64,000 nt of DNA from Proteus appendicitidis (GCF_030271835.1 NZ_CP127389.1:1524001-1588000), one strand, 5' to 3'; counted from the first letter of the stretch, positions 34,157 to 41,941 are shown. The notes: generated by a model from the letters alone, not told the origin. Made by a program: numbers and translations.

Positions 34157-34798
34157 TTAAAGGTAATTATGAGATAACATGATTTTTCTTAGTGCTAAAT
34201 TATCACCATGAATTTGATGAATAATCATGCATATAATAAAATTTCTACTTTGGTCATCACTTTCTAATACATCTTTAAGTTTACTCATATTTTTTATTAT
34301 TGATTCTATATATGATGATTCATACATTATTGTGTTAAATAAATTCATGTCGAGTTGTGCTATTCTGGATAAATTTAAGTCTGAAGTGTATTTCCGAAAA
34401 AATGGTAAAGTTAATTTTATTTTTATATTATTACGAGATAATTCAAAAAGTCTTTTTTCAACACCATCCATGCTTTCCGTAATGAATATATTATATTTAT
34501 CTTTCAGTTCTATTATTATTAGATTAATCTCGTTCATCATCTTTCTTGTATTATCTCTTAGTTCTTTTCTATATATGATTTCAAAACTTAATAGCTCATT
34601 TTCATTATCTATTTTTCTTGTGTTTTCTTGCGTTTTATAAATATAAATAGTAGCTAAAATACTAAATGTCGATGTGAAACTAAAAAATGTTCCCCATCGA
34701 CTGCCACTATCAATATCCCAAATAAAAAATATACTAATGGATATAATAATAAATAACACCATAAAAGAAATGGTAATTATTATCTCGTTTTTAGACAT
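34157..34798 (-). CDS. Hypothetical two-helix membrane protein in the leftward phage operon
   Basis: This 213-residue protein is not recognised. Two transmembrane helices (about 7-28 and 37-54) are followed by a long charged, mostly helical cytoplasmic domain with coiled-coil character (residues 60-110). An AAGGAG site precedes the ATG. It is much more AT-rich than ssb or int, so it was probably acquired separately. Its place among leftward early genes suggests lysogen-related cargo, such as superinfection exclusion, but nothing in the sequence proves this. Confidence 0.75.
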   Translation of the reverse strand: MSKNEIIITISFMVLFIIISISIFFIWDIDSGSRWGTFFSFTSTFSILATIYIYKTQENTRKIDNENELLSFEIIYRKELRDNTRKMMNEINLIIIELKDKYNIFITESMDGVEKRLFELSRNNIKIKLTLPFFRKYTSDLNLSRIAQLDMNLFNTIMYESSYIESIIKNMSKLKDVLESDDQSRNFIICMIIHQIHGDNLALRKIMLSHNYL

Positions 34799-34988
34799 AA
34801 CTTCTCCTTATAAAAAGATAGTGTATTGTATCTGCATCAGTAAAAAATACATCTACCACAACTTCTATAGTTCCAGTGTATCTGCAATTTTCGCATGTAA
34901 CTTTGTTACTATTGTAAAATCAACCTTCACTACCTTTTTCTATTTGTAATATTGTTTGTTTTATATCACATTTTCCATAACAGCTAAT
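34791..34988 (-). pseudogene. Possible broken Cys-rich small phage gene
   Basis: One minus-strand frame reads ISCYGKCDIKQ ... EG, then a TGA at 34920-34922, then FYNSNKVTCENCRYTG ... RRSYV, and ends by overlapping the start of the next gene by 8 bases. Two cysteine pairs (CxxxC, CxxC) resemble a small zinc-binding protein. There is no ATG, and the TGA interrupts it, so it looks decayed. The call rests only on the pattern of cysteines and the operon-like overlap. Confidence 0.25.
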
Positions 34989-35049
34989 CTATAGTGCATT
35001 TTTGAAAATTTTTATATCTATCTCTGATTTGCATCTTTGAAAATGTCCT

Positions 35050-35547
35050 TTAAATCACGTTAATTAAATGGTGCGGATACATAAGCCCAATCGGTGCGAA
35101 GGGAATATCATCCTCAAAATCCATTGGTGGCTTATTGCTTTTGGCTTGAGATTGAGCTGGTGGCAGGCTTTGCTGTGCCGGTTGTGAACCTACTGATTTA
35201 CTAGCGCCACCTAGCATCTGCATCGAACCACCAACTTTTACAACAATTTCAGTTGTATAGCGTTTAACACCGTTATCATCCCATTCGCGTGTTTGTAGTT
35301 GGCCCTCAATATAAATTTGAGAGCCTTTGCACAAATAGCCACTGGCGATATCTGCAAGTTTTCCAAACAAAACAACACGATGCCATTCTGTTTTTTCGCG
35401 GTTTTCACCCGTTTGTTTATCACGCCATTTTTCACTTGTGGCCACAGCTAAATTGGCAACAGCACCACCAGAGGGAAGATAACGAATTTCAGGATCACGA
35501 CCTAAATTGCCGATAAGAATTACTTTGTTTACTGATCCGTTAGCCAT
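35050..35547 (-). CDS. ssb: Phage single-stranded DNA-binding protein
   Basis: The 165-residue protein has an OB fold (residues 5-112) close to bacterial SSB ([22 protein letters not shown]), a Gln/Pro/Ser-rich linker and the acidic motif DFEDDIPF. Unlike typical SSB, DDIPF is not the C-terminus: a further tail ([15 protein letters not shown]) follows. ATG 35547 gives MANGSVNKV with an AAGGGA site. It overlaps the upstream HD hydrolase gene by 8 bases. Confidence 0.93.
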   Translation of the reverse strand: MANGSVNKVILIGNLGRDPEIRYLPSGGAVANLAVATSEKWRDKQTGENREKTEWHRVVLFGKLADIASGYLCKGSQIYIEGQLQTREWDDNGVKRYTTEIVVKVGGSMQMLGGASKSVGSQPAQQSLPPAQSQAKSNKPPMDFEDDIPFAPIGLMYPHHLINVI

Positions 35548-36073
35548 TTTCAGTTCCCTTATAAAGTTCATTAAAACGGCGGAGGAATAAGGCTTTTGCT
35601 TGTGGTGGTGTTAGTGGGTTAACAACAAAATCACTTGCTGGAATACCTTCAAGCATTAACCAGTTACTACCCATATCAATTTCTAAATCACGTTTTTCTG
35701 TGGCTAGCATCATTAAGTCAGCAAAATGAACCGCATCAGATTTAGATTCAGGTAGCCCAAATTTTTTGCGGATTATCTTTTCCACACGTAATTCAATTAA
35801 TTTATATTCAGGCAATAGCTTTTTAAGCGGTAATGGCAGATCTTTTACATAGGCTTCACTGGCATCATGAAGTAGGGCCTCTAAAGCAAATTCAGGTGCA
35901 ACTAAATAACTTGCATATACAGAATGCTGAGCAACAGAATAGAAATTATCAATCTGACCATTAAAACGACATTCATTAGCAAGGCCACTGGCAATATCTT
36001 GAATATCTATATCCTCGATCCGTACATCGAGATAATAGAAATGTTTATTTGTTGCTGTTGCAATATAAGACAT
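35540..36073 (-). CDS. HD-domain phosphohydrolase (YfbR-like)
   Basis: The 177-residue protein carries the HD-domain metal motifs: His in SVAQHSV, the HD pair in [15 protein letters not shown], and a late Asp in [14 protein letters not shown]. This resembles YfbR-type 5'-deoxynucleotidases and phage HD hydrolases thought to adjust nucleotide pools. ATG at 36073 has a GTGTGGAGAG site; the frame extends four codons further without support. The stop overlaps ssb, so the two are coupled. Confidence 0.85.
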   Translation of the reverse strand: MSYIATATNKHFYYLDVRIEDIDIQDIASGLANECRFNGQIDNFYSVAQHSVYASYLVAPEFALEALLHDASEAYVKDLPLPLKKLLPEYKLIELRVEKIIRKKFGLPESKSDAVHFADLMMLATEKRDLEIDMGSNWLMLEGIPASDFVVNPLTPPQAKALFLRRFNELYKGTENG

Positions 36074-36258
36074 TATTCTCTCCACACAATTTTTAGGTAA
36101 TAAGAATTCCTCTCGAATTAATCGAGATTAAATTTCCCTGGTGTTGCTAATAAAAAATAAAAATGGATTCACACTTCAAATATTGTGCCTGATTATTTTG
36201 CCACCTCAGGCGGTGGTGGTAATCTTGGAAGTTCCTACACAACCAAGAGAATATTAAG

Positions 36259-36753
36259 ATGTTAGGTTTTAACAGAGCATTACAACTAAGAATTCTAGAA
36301 GTTGCAGTACAGGATTATCCCAATACAATTCAACCTGAAAATATACCGACAGATCTTTCTGACATTGATAATGATATTTTATTAAAAAATATTGCATATC
36401 TTAGTGAAGAGGAAATGATAACCGGCGGAGTAATTGATGTAATGGCTGGTGCATTTCCTGAACTTACATTAGTAAAAGCTACTAGACATGCTGTAAATTT
36501 ACTTACAGAGGAAGGTAGTATATCCACCTCTCTCAAAGTGATTACTGTCAGACTGCATGATGAAACATTAAATGAAATTCGTGATTTCATTACTTTAAAC
36601 GTTCCTGACCCAGAAGAAAGGAAAGGGTATTTGCAGCGCTTAAAAGAGCTTCCCGCTGACGCCACAAAACACATCGTGCTTCAACTATTGGGTAAGGGGT
36701 TGAATCAGATACCGGACGCAGTTCAGTGGCTACAAACAGTGCTCCGTTCTTAA
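36259..36753 (+). CDS. Hypothetical protein with winged-helix-like N-terminus
   Basis: The 164-residue protein looks like a family seen in many proteobacterial islands and phages: LQLRILEVA at the N-terminus, then LSEEEMITGGVI, and a conserved LPADATKHIVLQLL segment near residue 131. The first 80 residues could form a winged helix. The function is unknown. It is read against the leftward operon and overlaps the minus-strand gene at 36590-36922 by 164 bases, so it may be expressed in the lysogen. Confidence 0.7.
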   Translation: MLGFNRALQLRILEVAVQDYPNTIQPENIPTDLSDIDNDILLKNIAYLSEEEMITGGVIDVMAGAFPELTLVKATRHAVNLLTEEGSISTSLKVITVRLHDETLNEIRDFITLNVPDPEERKGYLQRLKELPADATKHIVLQLLGKGLNQIPDAVQWLQTVLRS

Positions 36754-36922
36754 CAAATTCAGATTCTTCACTATGTTTTACAAACTTAAGCCAACCGACG
36801 GTTTTATGTAGTTCTAACCAAAAATCTTCATAAATATTGTCGGTTGACAGAGTTAGCGCGTTCTTATGAAAGACTAAGGCATAGATCCTGATATTTTGTT
36901 TTTCATTAGTAGTATTACTCAC
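36590..36922 (-). CDS. Hypothetical leftward early phage protein (110 residues)
   Basis: This would be the first gene from PL. It is supported by a GTGTGGAGGG site in the same context as xis and the HD gene, placing the start at GTG 36922 (MSNTTNEKQN). The second half overlaps the plus-strand gene at 36259-36753. The protein is not recognised and has no signal peptide or membrane segment. It could be partly spurious; the 5' half, outside the overlap, still looks coding. Confidence 0.5.
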   Translation of the reverse strand: MSNTTNEKQNIRIYALVFHKNALTLSTDNIYEDFWLELHKTVGWLKFVKHSEESEFVKNGALFVATELRPVSDSTPYPIVEARCVLWRQREALLSAANTLSFLLGQERLK

Positions 36923-37014
36923 GCCAATTTCCCTCCACACAATTGTTTCTCTTCACTCGTTCTCTTCACACATAAAAATCATTTACTTTGTATACAAACT
37001 TGCTATCTGAGATA

Positions 37015-37060
37015 ACAATAATGCAAATTTGCATATTGCGCAATATTAATTTGCGAAATT
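37015..37060 (-). promoter_or_regulatory. Leftward early promoter PL and operators OL
   Basis: Three dyads lie in a row: ATGCAAATTTGCAT (37021-37034), ATATTGCGCAATAT (37033-37046) and AATTTGCGAAATT (37048-37060). On the minus strand, -35 TTGCGC (37038-37043) and -10 TATTGT (37015-37020) are 17 bases apart, with the -35 inside the middle dyad. The layout matches a repressor-controlled PL. Confidence 0.75.
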
Positions 37061-37074
37061 TACAAATAAGCAAG

Positions 37075-37103
37075 CAAAAAAAAGCCTGAAATATGTTCAG
37101 GCT
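37075..37103 (-). terminator. Terminator after the cI-like gene
   Basis: AGCCTGAA pairs with TTCAGGCT around a 5-base loop. On the minus strand it is followed by a T run. It ends transcription of the repressor gene just before the OL region. Confidence 0.85.
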
Positions 37104-37125
37104 GTTTATGCAAATGATAGTTTTG

Positions 37126-37815
37126 TTATGCGTGGCGTCTATATTCGTGGCTTTGGCTGATTAAAACCTTCCCATGAACACAAAATCTATGCTCATTTGA
37201 ACTATTTATTTTCCACTGTGTATATTTAGGGTTATCAGAGAGAACAATTATTTCATCGGGAACTATCTGAAGGCGTTTTACGTGTATGTTTCCATCAAAA
37301 GAAAACACATAAATACCATCACCATCAATATAATCTATCGAAATATCAACAAAAATAAGGTCGCCGGGCTCTATTGTACCCGACATGCTATCACCACGAA
37401 CATTGATAACTTTTACTGAGTGCGCAGGGCGAGAACCAAATAGTAACCTAGCTTGCTCTGTATCATATTCAATGGAATGAATGACATCTATGACATCACT
37501 TGTTCTCACGCAACCAGGTCCTGCACTCGCGCTAATATCAAGTAGTTGCACTTTATAAAGATCCTCGTTTATTACGTCATGATTCAAATCACTGTGTTTA
37601 TATACAGTATGATTATCACCATCTGAAAATAAATCAAGTAAAGATATTGATAGTGCGTTAGCAATTTTTCTTAATTGTTGTTCAGTAAACGATTTTTGTT
37701 TACCTGTTTCAAGACGAGACACATTACCCGGATCGCTATCAATAGCGTTAGCCAGCTCGGCAATTGTCATATTCCGCTCTAAGCGGATTGATCTGATTTT
37801 TTTTCCTATTTCCAT
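37126..37815 (-). CDS. CI-like prophage repressor (HTH plus S24 peptidase)
   Basis: The 229-residue protein has an XRE helix-turn-helix (residues 8-62, TIAELANAIDSDPGNVSRLE) and a LexA/CI-type autoprotease domain with Ser143 (RGDSMSGTIEPGD) and Lys180 (HVKRLQ). The likely cleavage site is Ala98-Gly99 in SASAGPG. It should maintain lysogeny and be inactivated through RecA during SOS. It is divergent from cro, with operators between them and a second operator set beyond its terminator. Confidence 0.93.
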   Translation of the reverse strand: MEIGKKIRSIRLERNMTIAELANAIDSDPGNVSRLETGKQKSFTEQQLRKIANALSISLLDLFSDGDNHTVYKHSDLNHDVINEDLYKVQLLDISASAGPGCVRTSDVIDVIHSIEYDTEQARLLFGSRPAHSVKVINVRGDSMSGTIEPGDLIFVDISIDYIDGDGIYVFSFDGNIHVKRLQIVPDEIIVLSDNPKYTQWKINSSNEHRFCVHGKVLISQSHEYRRHA

Positions 37816-37834
37816 GCCGTAATTACAAATCCTT

Positions 37835-37903
37835 TTTGCGTTATTTGCAAAGTAAATTGCGCAAATTGAGTTGGTGTTATATTATGCTTAAAACGCAAAA
37901 TTA
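37835..37903 (+). promoter_or_regulatory. Rightward early promoter PR and operators OR
   Basis: PR has -35 TTGCGC (37857-37862) and -10 TATTAT (37880-37885), spaced by 17 bases. The -35 lies inside the dyad AATTGCGCAAATT (37855-37867). Flanking related sites are TTTGCG...TTGCAAA (from 37835) and AAAACGCAAAATT (about 37890-37902). The shared TTGCGCAA core with OL suggests one repressor binds both. Confidence 0.72.
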
Positions 37904-37912
37904 GGAGGCGTA

Positions 37913-38128
37913 ATGCAAACACCATTAAGAACTTTGCGAATAAAGCAAAATCTTACGTTAAGTAAAGTAGCTGAAGCTGTTCAAATTGATGTAGGAAATC
38001 TTAGCCGTATTGAAAGAGGCGCCCAAAAAACCTCATTAGAGGTCGCAGAGCGACTGGTTGCTTTTTTCAACGGTGAATTAACAGAAATGCAAATTTTATA
38101 TCCGAAGAAGTTCAGCAATCACAAATAA
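37913..38128 (+). CDS. Cro-like transcriptional regulator
   Basis: The 71-residue helix-turn-helix protein (LRIKQNLTLSKVAEAVQIDVGNLSRIERG, residues 8-36) consists of little more than the DNA-binding domain. It is the first gene rightward from PR and divergent from the cI-like gene, the standard Cro position. Its recognition helix (DVGNLSRIE) is close to that of the repressor (DPGNVSRLE), which fits binding to the same operators. A TTAGGAGGC site precedes ATG. Confidence 0.88.
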   Translation: MQTPLRTLRIKQNLTLSKVAEAVQIDVGNLSRIERGAQKTSLEVAERLVAFFNGELTEMQILYPKKFSNHK

Positions 38129-38184
38129 GTTACTTCTTATTCTCTGAATTTGTAACTACAAGAATTTATCAATGGTGGTAGGAA

Positions 38185-38643
38185 ATGAGTAACCAATCAA
38201 TAAAACAGGTAGTGAAAGAAATGTGTGAGGCAACAGCTGGTGGGCGTGAGGCAATGGCTGGAGCACTGGGTCTGTCTTTAACGTCATTCAATAACAAGCT
38301 TTATGAGAAAAACGGTTGTCGCTCATTTGATTTAAATGAGTTGTTAGCGATGCAAGATATTTCTAAGACCGTTTTATTTGCTGAATTTGTCGCTCGCGAA
38401 TCAAATCGTTTACTCGTTGACAGAATTAGTCCGGCTGAACTGGATGAGACGGAATTGTTTGCGCTGCGTAGTGGTGTTGACGAAATGCAGGGGCGTTTAG
38501 CGTTATTTATGAAAGATAGCTTGGCTGATGGCGTTATTGATAACGAAGAAGAGCAAAAGATAAAAATGATGCTGGATGGATTAATTTCACAGATCCGCAC
38601 ATTTATGAATGCGTTTGTTTCGTTGCATCAAAAGAGAAATTAA
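38185..38643 (+). CDS. YmfL/CII-type phage regulatory protein
   Basis: The 152-residue protein fits the CP76/CII family (e14 YmfL): the N-terminal region REAMAGALGLSLTSFNNKLYEKNGCRSFDLNELLAMQD (20-57) is its DNA-binding helix-turn-helix, followed by a helical C-terminal half. It is the second gene from PR, the place of cII, and likely regulates the lysis/lysogeny choice or early transcription. A GGTAGGAA site precedes ATG. Confidence 0.82.
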   Translation: MSNQSIKQVVKEMCEATAGGREAMAGALGLSLTSFNNKLYEKNGCRSFDLNELLAMQDISKTVLFAEFVARESNRLLVDRISPAELDETELFALRSGVDEMQGRLALFMKDSLADGVIDNEEEQKIKMMLDGLISQIRTFMNAFVSLHQKRN

Positions 38644-38731
38644 AGATGGCTATATCCAGAAAGGGTGAAGCCAAAGGTGTACGGCCTCTGGCTTCGGTTT
38701 GCAAATTTCAATTGTGTGAAGAGAAATTAGC

Positions 38732-38941
38732 ATGAGTAGATTAGCGCATTTAATACCTAAAAAGCAATTCCGTTGTTTACCTGTCTCGGGTAGTCAGTCA
38801 TTTCGCTATGTAGAAATCATAGCGTCTGACGAACAACCAGACAACTACAAGAAACCTGCATATTTGGTAGATAGACAGTCGCTTAAAAAGGCATGGGCTG
38901 ATTTTTATTTTTCAAGTGGAGAGCGGGGCAATGAGCAATGA
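38732..38941 (+). CDS. Hypothetical early phage protein (69 residues)
   Basis: It is not recognised. The protein is hydrophilic with no membrane segment. The start ATG has a GTGTGAAGAG ribosome-binding site of the kind repeated across this prophage, and the end overlaps the DUF4222 gene start by 11 bases. These two facts support it as a real gene of the rightward early operon. Confidence 0.65.
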   Translation: MSRLAHLIPKKQFRCLPVSGSQSFRYVEIIASDEQPDNYKKPAYLVDRQSLKKAWADFYFSSGERGNEQ

Positions 38942-39110
38942 GAACCCAAACCAACTTGATCGCTACTACAAAAATCACAGGGGTATCGTTGTTCATGTTG
39001 TTCGTTATGACAGAGAAAAACAGCGAGTCATTTTTATGCTGGATGGTTGTGACGATCCGCAATGTGAACCCTTGCAACGATTTAAAGAGAAGTACACACG
39101 TATTAAGTAA
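38931..39110 (+). CDS. DUF4222 family phage protein
   Basis: The 59-residue protein contains YYKNHRGIVVHVVRYDREKQRVIF and ends LQRFKEKYTRI, a pattern of the DUF4222 family common in enterobacterial lambdoid phages. The function is unknown; a small beta-barrel is likely. GTGGAGAG (38916-38923) serves as the ribosome-binding site for ATG 38931. It is followed closely by the replication gene. Confidence 0.78.
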   Translation: MSNENPNQLDRYYKNHRGIVVHVVRYDREKQRVIFMLDGCDDPQCEPLQRFKEKYTRIK

Positions 39111-39122
39111 TGAGGTGGCAAG

Positions 39123-40214
39123 ATGAGTTTATTATTACTAAAAAGTCGCCCTTTAGTCGTTATTCCTGAATTAGCGGTACGTCTTGGTTTAAATGAGGCA
39201 ATGCTGTTACAGCAAATTCAATATTGGCTAACTGAAACTACTTCAGGTGTTGAATATGACGGCTCACGCTGGATTTATAACACAGTCGAAGAGTGGAAGA
39301 ATCAATTTCCTTTTTTCTCTGAATCAACGATTAAACGTGCTTTTACTAATTTGAAAAAGCAGGGCGTTTTACGCATCGAGCAAATCAATAAATCGAACCA
39401 TGACCGTACTAATTATTATGCGATTAACTACGATCACCACTTGCTGACCGATGAGGTCAATATGACCCAATCGAACAGTGATAACTCATCTAATCGAACA
39501 GTTCAAAATGACCTTATCGATAAGCGCAAATTGAAATCTTCAAACAGTTCAAAATGCGCTGCTCTGAACGGGTCAAAATGGCCTGTTCTTACAGAGAATA
39601 CAACAGAGATTACTTCAGAGAGTACAACAGAAACAGATCATTCGTCGCAGAATTCTGGCGAATCCAGCGACCAGCCGAAAAATGATTTTTTAACTCGTTA
39701 TCCCGAAGCCGTGATTTACAGCGCTAACTTCCAAAAATGGGGTGATGAAGGTGATTTGAAAACAGCAAAATGGATGTTTGGTCGTGTTAAAAAACTAAAT
39801 CCATCCGCGCTAGAGCCTACTTGGTATGACTGGGCGAACGATATTCGTTTGATGCGTCAAATCGATGGACGTACTCATGAGCAAATTTGTGCCTTGTTCG
39901 ATTGGGCCAACAAAGATTCATTCTGGCACCAAAACATTTTAAGCCCTCGTAAATTACGTAAACACTTTGATGAGCTGATCGTGCGTAGCCAAAAGCCAAA
40001 GGATGAGCCAAAGGTTCAAGTTGATACCGTTGAACGTGACAGCGCATTCTCACGCCTGATTGGCTCTCGTTCTAAACCTCAAAACCGTATTGAAGAGATC
40101 GCACTTGAATTAGCGGGTAAGACAGGTATTCGCCGTATGAGTGAGTTTTCTGGTCGTCAAGCATGGAACAGCATTTGGAAACAAGCGACTGAAATGTCGC
40201 AGGAGGTTCAGTAA
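39123..40214 (+). CDS. Phage replication protein (O-like, winged helix plus DnaT-like domain)
   Basis: The 363-residue protein has an N-terminal winged-helix region (residues 20-100: LNEAMLLQQIQYWL, STIKRAFTNLKKQGVLRIEQ), a Ser/Thr-rich linker (about 115-185) and a DnaT-like C-terminal domain (WMFGRVKKLNP, LFDWANKDSFWHQNILSPRKLRKHF). The first part likely binds the phage origin and the second contacts ssDNA and helps load host DnaB. No separate helicase-loader gene is seen, so this single protein may do both jobs. A final segment (about 310-363) is of unknown role. Confidence 0.82.
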   Translation: MSLLLLKSRPLVVIPELAVRLGLNEAMLLQQIQYWLTETTSGVEYDGSRWIYNTVEEWKNQFPFFSESTIKRAFTNLKKQGVLRIEQINKSNHDRTNYYAINYDHHLLTDEVNMTQSNSDNSSNRTVQNDLIDKRKLKSSNSSKCAALNGSKWPVLTENTTEITSESTTETDHSSQNSGESSDQPKNDFLTRYPEAVIYSANFQKWGDEGDLKTAKWMFGRVKKLNPSALEPTWYDWANDIRLMRQIDGRTHEQICALFDWANKDSFWHQNILSPRKLRKHFDELIVRSQKPKDEPKVQVDTVERDSAFSRLIGSRSKPQNRIEEIALELAGKTGIRRMSEFSGRQAWNSIWKQATEMSQEVQ

Positions 40215-40294
40215 TGCTAACTAAATACATTTTGTTTGTTGGGTTTTGGTTTGTAGTGACATTACTGATTGGCTTATGGGGGACTTATGCCTGA
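40214..40294 (+). CDS. 26-residue membrane microprotein between the O-like gene and rusA
   Basis: ATG 40214 shares one base with the upstream stop (TAATG) and the ORF ends inside rusA, overlapping it by 8 bases. The product (MLTKYILFVGFWFVVTLLIG, then LWGTYA) is a single hydrophobic helix. AGGAGG lies 5-10 bases upstream, a very strong ribosome-binding site with no other obvious use. The coupling at both ends argues for a real translated peptide. Confidence 0.65.
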   Translation: MLTKYILFVGFWFVVTLLIGLWGTYA

Positions 40295-40673
40295 ACTCAT
40301 GCTCACATTGCCATTTCCACCTAGTGTGAACACCTATTGGAGAAACACAAAGAGAGGAACCTTGGTCAGTGCAAAAGGGCGAGCCTTTAGAGCAAATACG
40401 ATTGCAGCAGTCTATGAACAATTAAAGCGTAGACCTAAAGCTATTGAGAGTGATTTGTTTGTTTCAGTGAAATTATATCCACCAACTAAGCAAGCTAGAG
40501 ATATTGATAATTTCTTAAAAGCACCTTTTGATGCGCTTACTCATGCGGGTGTATGGGGCGATGATAAACAGATTAAAAAAATGGATGTTGAATGGATGGA
40601 CGTTATTAAAGGCGGGAAGCTTGAAATAACCATTCGTCAGCATAGTAAAAGCGTGATGTACGGTCACGAGTAA
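40287..40673 (+). CDS. rusA: Holliday junction resolvase RusA
   Basis: The 128-residue endonuclease cuts four-way junctions. The catalytic aspartates lie in RDIDNFLKAPFDALTHAGVWGDDKQI (three Asp), and the N-terminal LPFPPSVNTYWR motif is diagnostic. ATG 40287 is preceded by GGGGGA. RusA in phages resolves recombination intermediates during replication or packaging. Confidence 0.95.
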   Translation: MPELMLTLPFPPSVNTYWRNTKRGTLVSAKGRAFRANTIAAVYEQLKRRPKAIESDLFVSVKLYPPTKQARDIDNFLKAPFDALTHAGVWGDDKQIKKMDVEWMDVIKGGKLEITIRQHSKSVMYGHE

Positions 40674-40690
40674 AAGTGGAGAGAAATAAC

Positions 40691-40891
40691 ATGAATGGAT
40701 TAATTGTTATTGATGAAATTTCGACCGCTCCTGAGATCACAGGAGCGCCTATTTCTACTGCTAGATGTTGTCAGCTTGGAAAGGACATGAGCAGTCCTAA
40801 TAATCTTCGTGAAATCCAACCCCATTTCTTTGAGAGTAAAACAGATGAACTGATCCGCATGGTGATGTTGAATAAACAGGTGAGTGCATGA
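40691..40891 (+). CDS. Hypothetical phage protein (66 residues)
   Basis: It is not recognised. GTGGAGAG (40676-40683) supports ATG 40691, and the stop overlaps the DUF968 gene by 4 bases (ATGA). There is no membrane segment; the C-terminal part (SKTDELIRMVML) is helical. It is probably an accessory early gene. Confidence 0.62.
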   Translation: MNGLIVIDEISTAPEITGAPISTARCCQLGKDMSSPNNLREIQPHFFESKTDELIRMVMLNKQVSA

Positions 40892-41913
40892 AATTATTAT
40901 TAACTCCCTACATTCAACCTGAACTGGGCGTTGTATTACTTAAACCAGGCGCTGAATTACTCGAGCAATTTAAGAAGCACCATCGTGTGATTATCAGTGA
41001 TGTGCCTAAAAGTTTAGATGTGTTGCCCTCAGGTGCATTAACGGGTGATGAACAGCCGATTTTAAACAATAAGCACATTGTTCAATTTCTTAACAGCAAA
41101 AAAGTGATTCACACAATTGATAAAGTGGCACCAATGGATACATGGGTTATCCGTAATATCAAATGCTGCCAGATTGATAATGATGTAGATAATTACCATC
41201 ACCATGAATTAGTGACGACCTTTCACGAGGCTGGGGTGATCCGCACCTGTTGGCATCATGATAATCATATTCGAAATTCATCTGCTGGGTGGGTTGCTGA
41301 ATTAGCTCATAAAAATCGTATCAATTGGATGCTAGACACTGTTCGTTTTCGCTTGAGATTAGATAGTGCCCATCAGCTGACGATACCTGATTTTTTCTCA
41401 TTTGCGGTTATGCATAACTTGGTCGGTGAATTACCAGAAGCGATATTACGTCAGATTTTGAGTTGGTCAGATAAACAAGAAGAACGCAGAGTGCATGGCG
41501 GTTTTTCTGAAGCTGACATTATCCCTAGTAACGTAACCGCATTATCTGCAATGAATGAGCGTCTAGATGCGATAAAGCCGGTTATTAAAGTATCTGTCGA
41601 TCCGGAGCCACCAGCGTCATTTCTCCTGAAACCTAAAATGCAACGTTGGGAAAGCTCCGACTGGCTCCAATGGGTAAAGACTCAACCGTGTTGCGTGTGT
41701 GGGAAACAGGCTGATGATCCGCACCATATTATAGGGCATGGCATGGGCGGTATGGGAACGAAAGCTCACGACTTGTTCACTATTCCATTATGTCGCATTC
41801 ACCATGACGAGTTACATCGCAACCCAAAACAATGGGAAGCCATTCATGGCAATCAACTCGAATTGTTATTTCATTTTTTAAACCGTTCATTAGGCATAGG
41901 TGCATTTATTTAA
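40888..41913 (+). CDS. DUF968 family protein with HNH-like C-terminus
   Basis: The 341-residue protein ends in a Cys/His-rich module: PCCVCGKQADDPHHIIGHG, then LCRIHHDELH, with a conserved CxxC pair. This is the DUF968 pattern found in lambdoid phages just upstream of Q and is thought to be a nuclease-type fold. The N-terminal 230 residues have no recognised domain. It overlaps the previous gene by 4 bases. Confidence 0.82.
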   Translation: MKLLLTPYIQPELGVVLLKPGAELLEQFKKHHRVIISDVPKSLDVLPSGALTGDEQPILNNKHIVQFLNSKKVIHTIDKVAPMDTWVIRNIKCCQIDNDVDNYHHHELVTTFHEAGVIRTCWHHDNHIRNSSAGWVAELAHKNRINWMLDTVRFRLRLDSAHQLTIPDFFSFAVMHNLVGELPEAILRQILSWSDKQEERRVHGGFSEADIIPSNVTALSAMNERLDAIKPVIKVSVDPEPPASFLLKPKMQRWESSDWLQWVKTQPCCVCGKQADDPHHIIGHGMGGMGTKAHDLFTIPLCRIHHDELHRNPKQWEAIHGNQLELLFHFLNRSLGIGAFI

Positions 41914-41941
41914 CGTGTGTACGGCACGAGGAGTATTAGGC

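Noticed and set aside
34227..34640. 137-residue plus-strand frame opposite the membrane gene
   Set aside because: Ser/Ile/Leu-rich composition typical of the antisense of an AT-rich helical gene; the minus-strand gene has AAGGAG and a sensible domain layout.
36330..36674. 114-residue minus-strand frame opposite the gene at 36259
   Set aside because: No ribosome-binding site, and the plus-strand frame carries the conserved LPADATKH motif.
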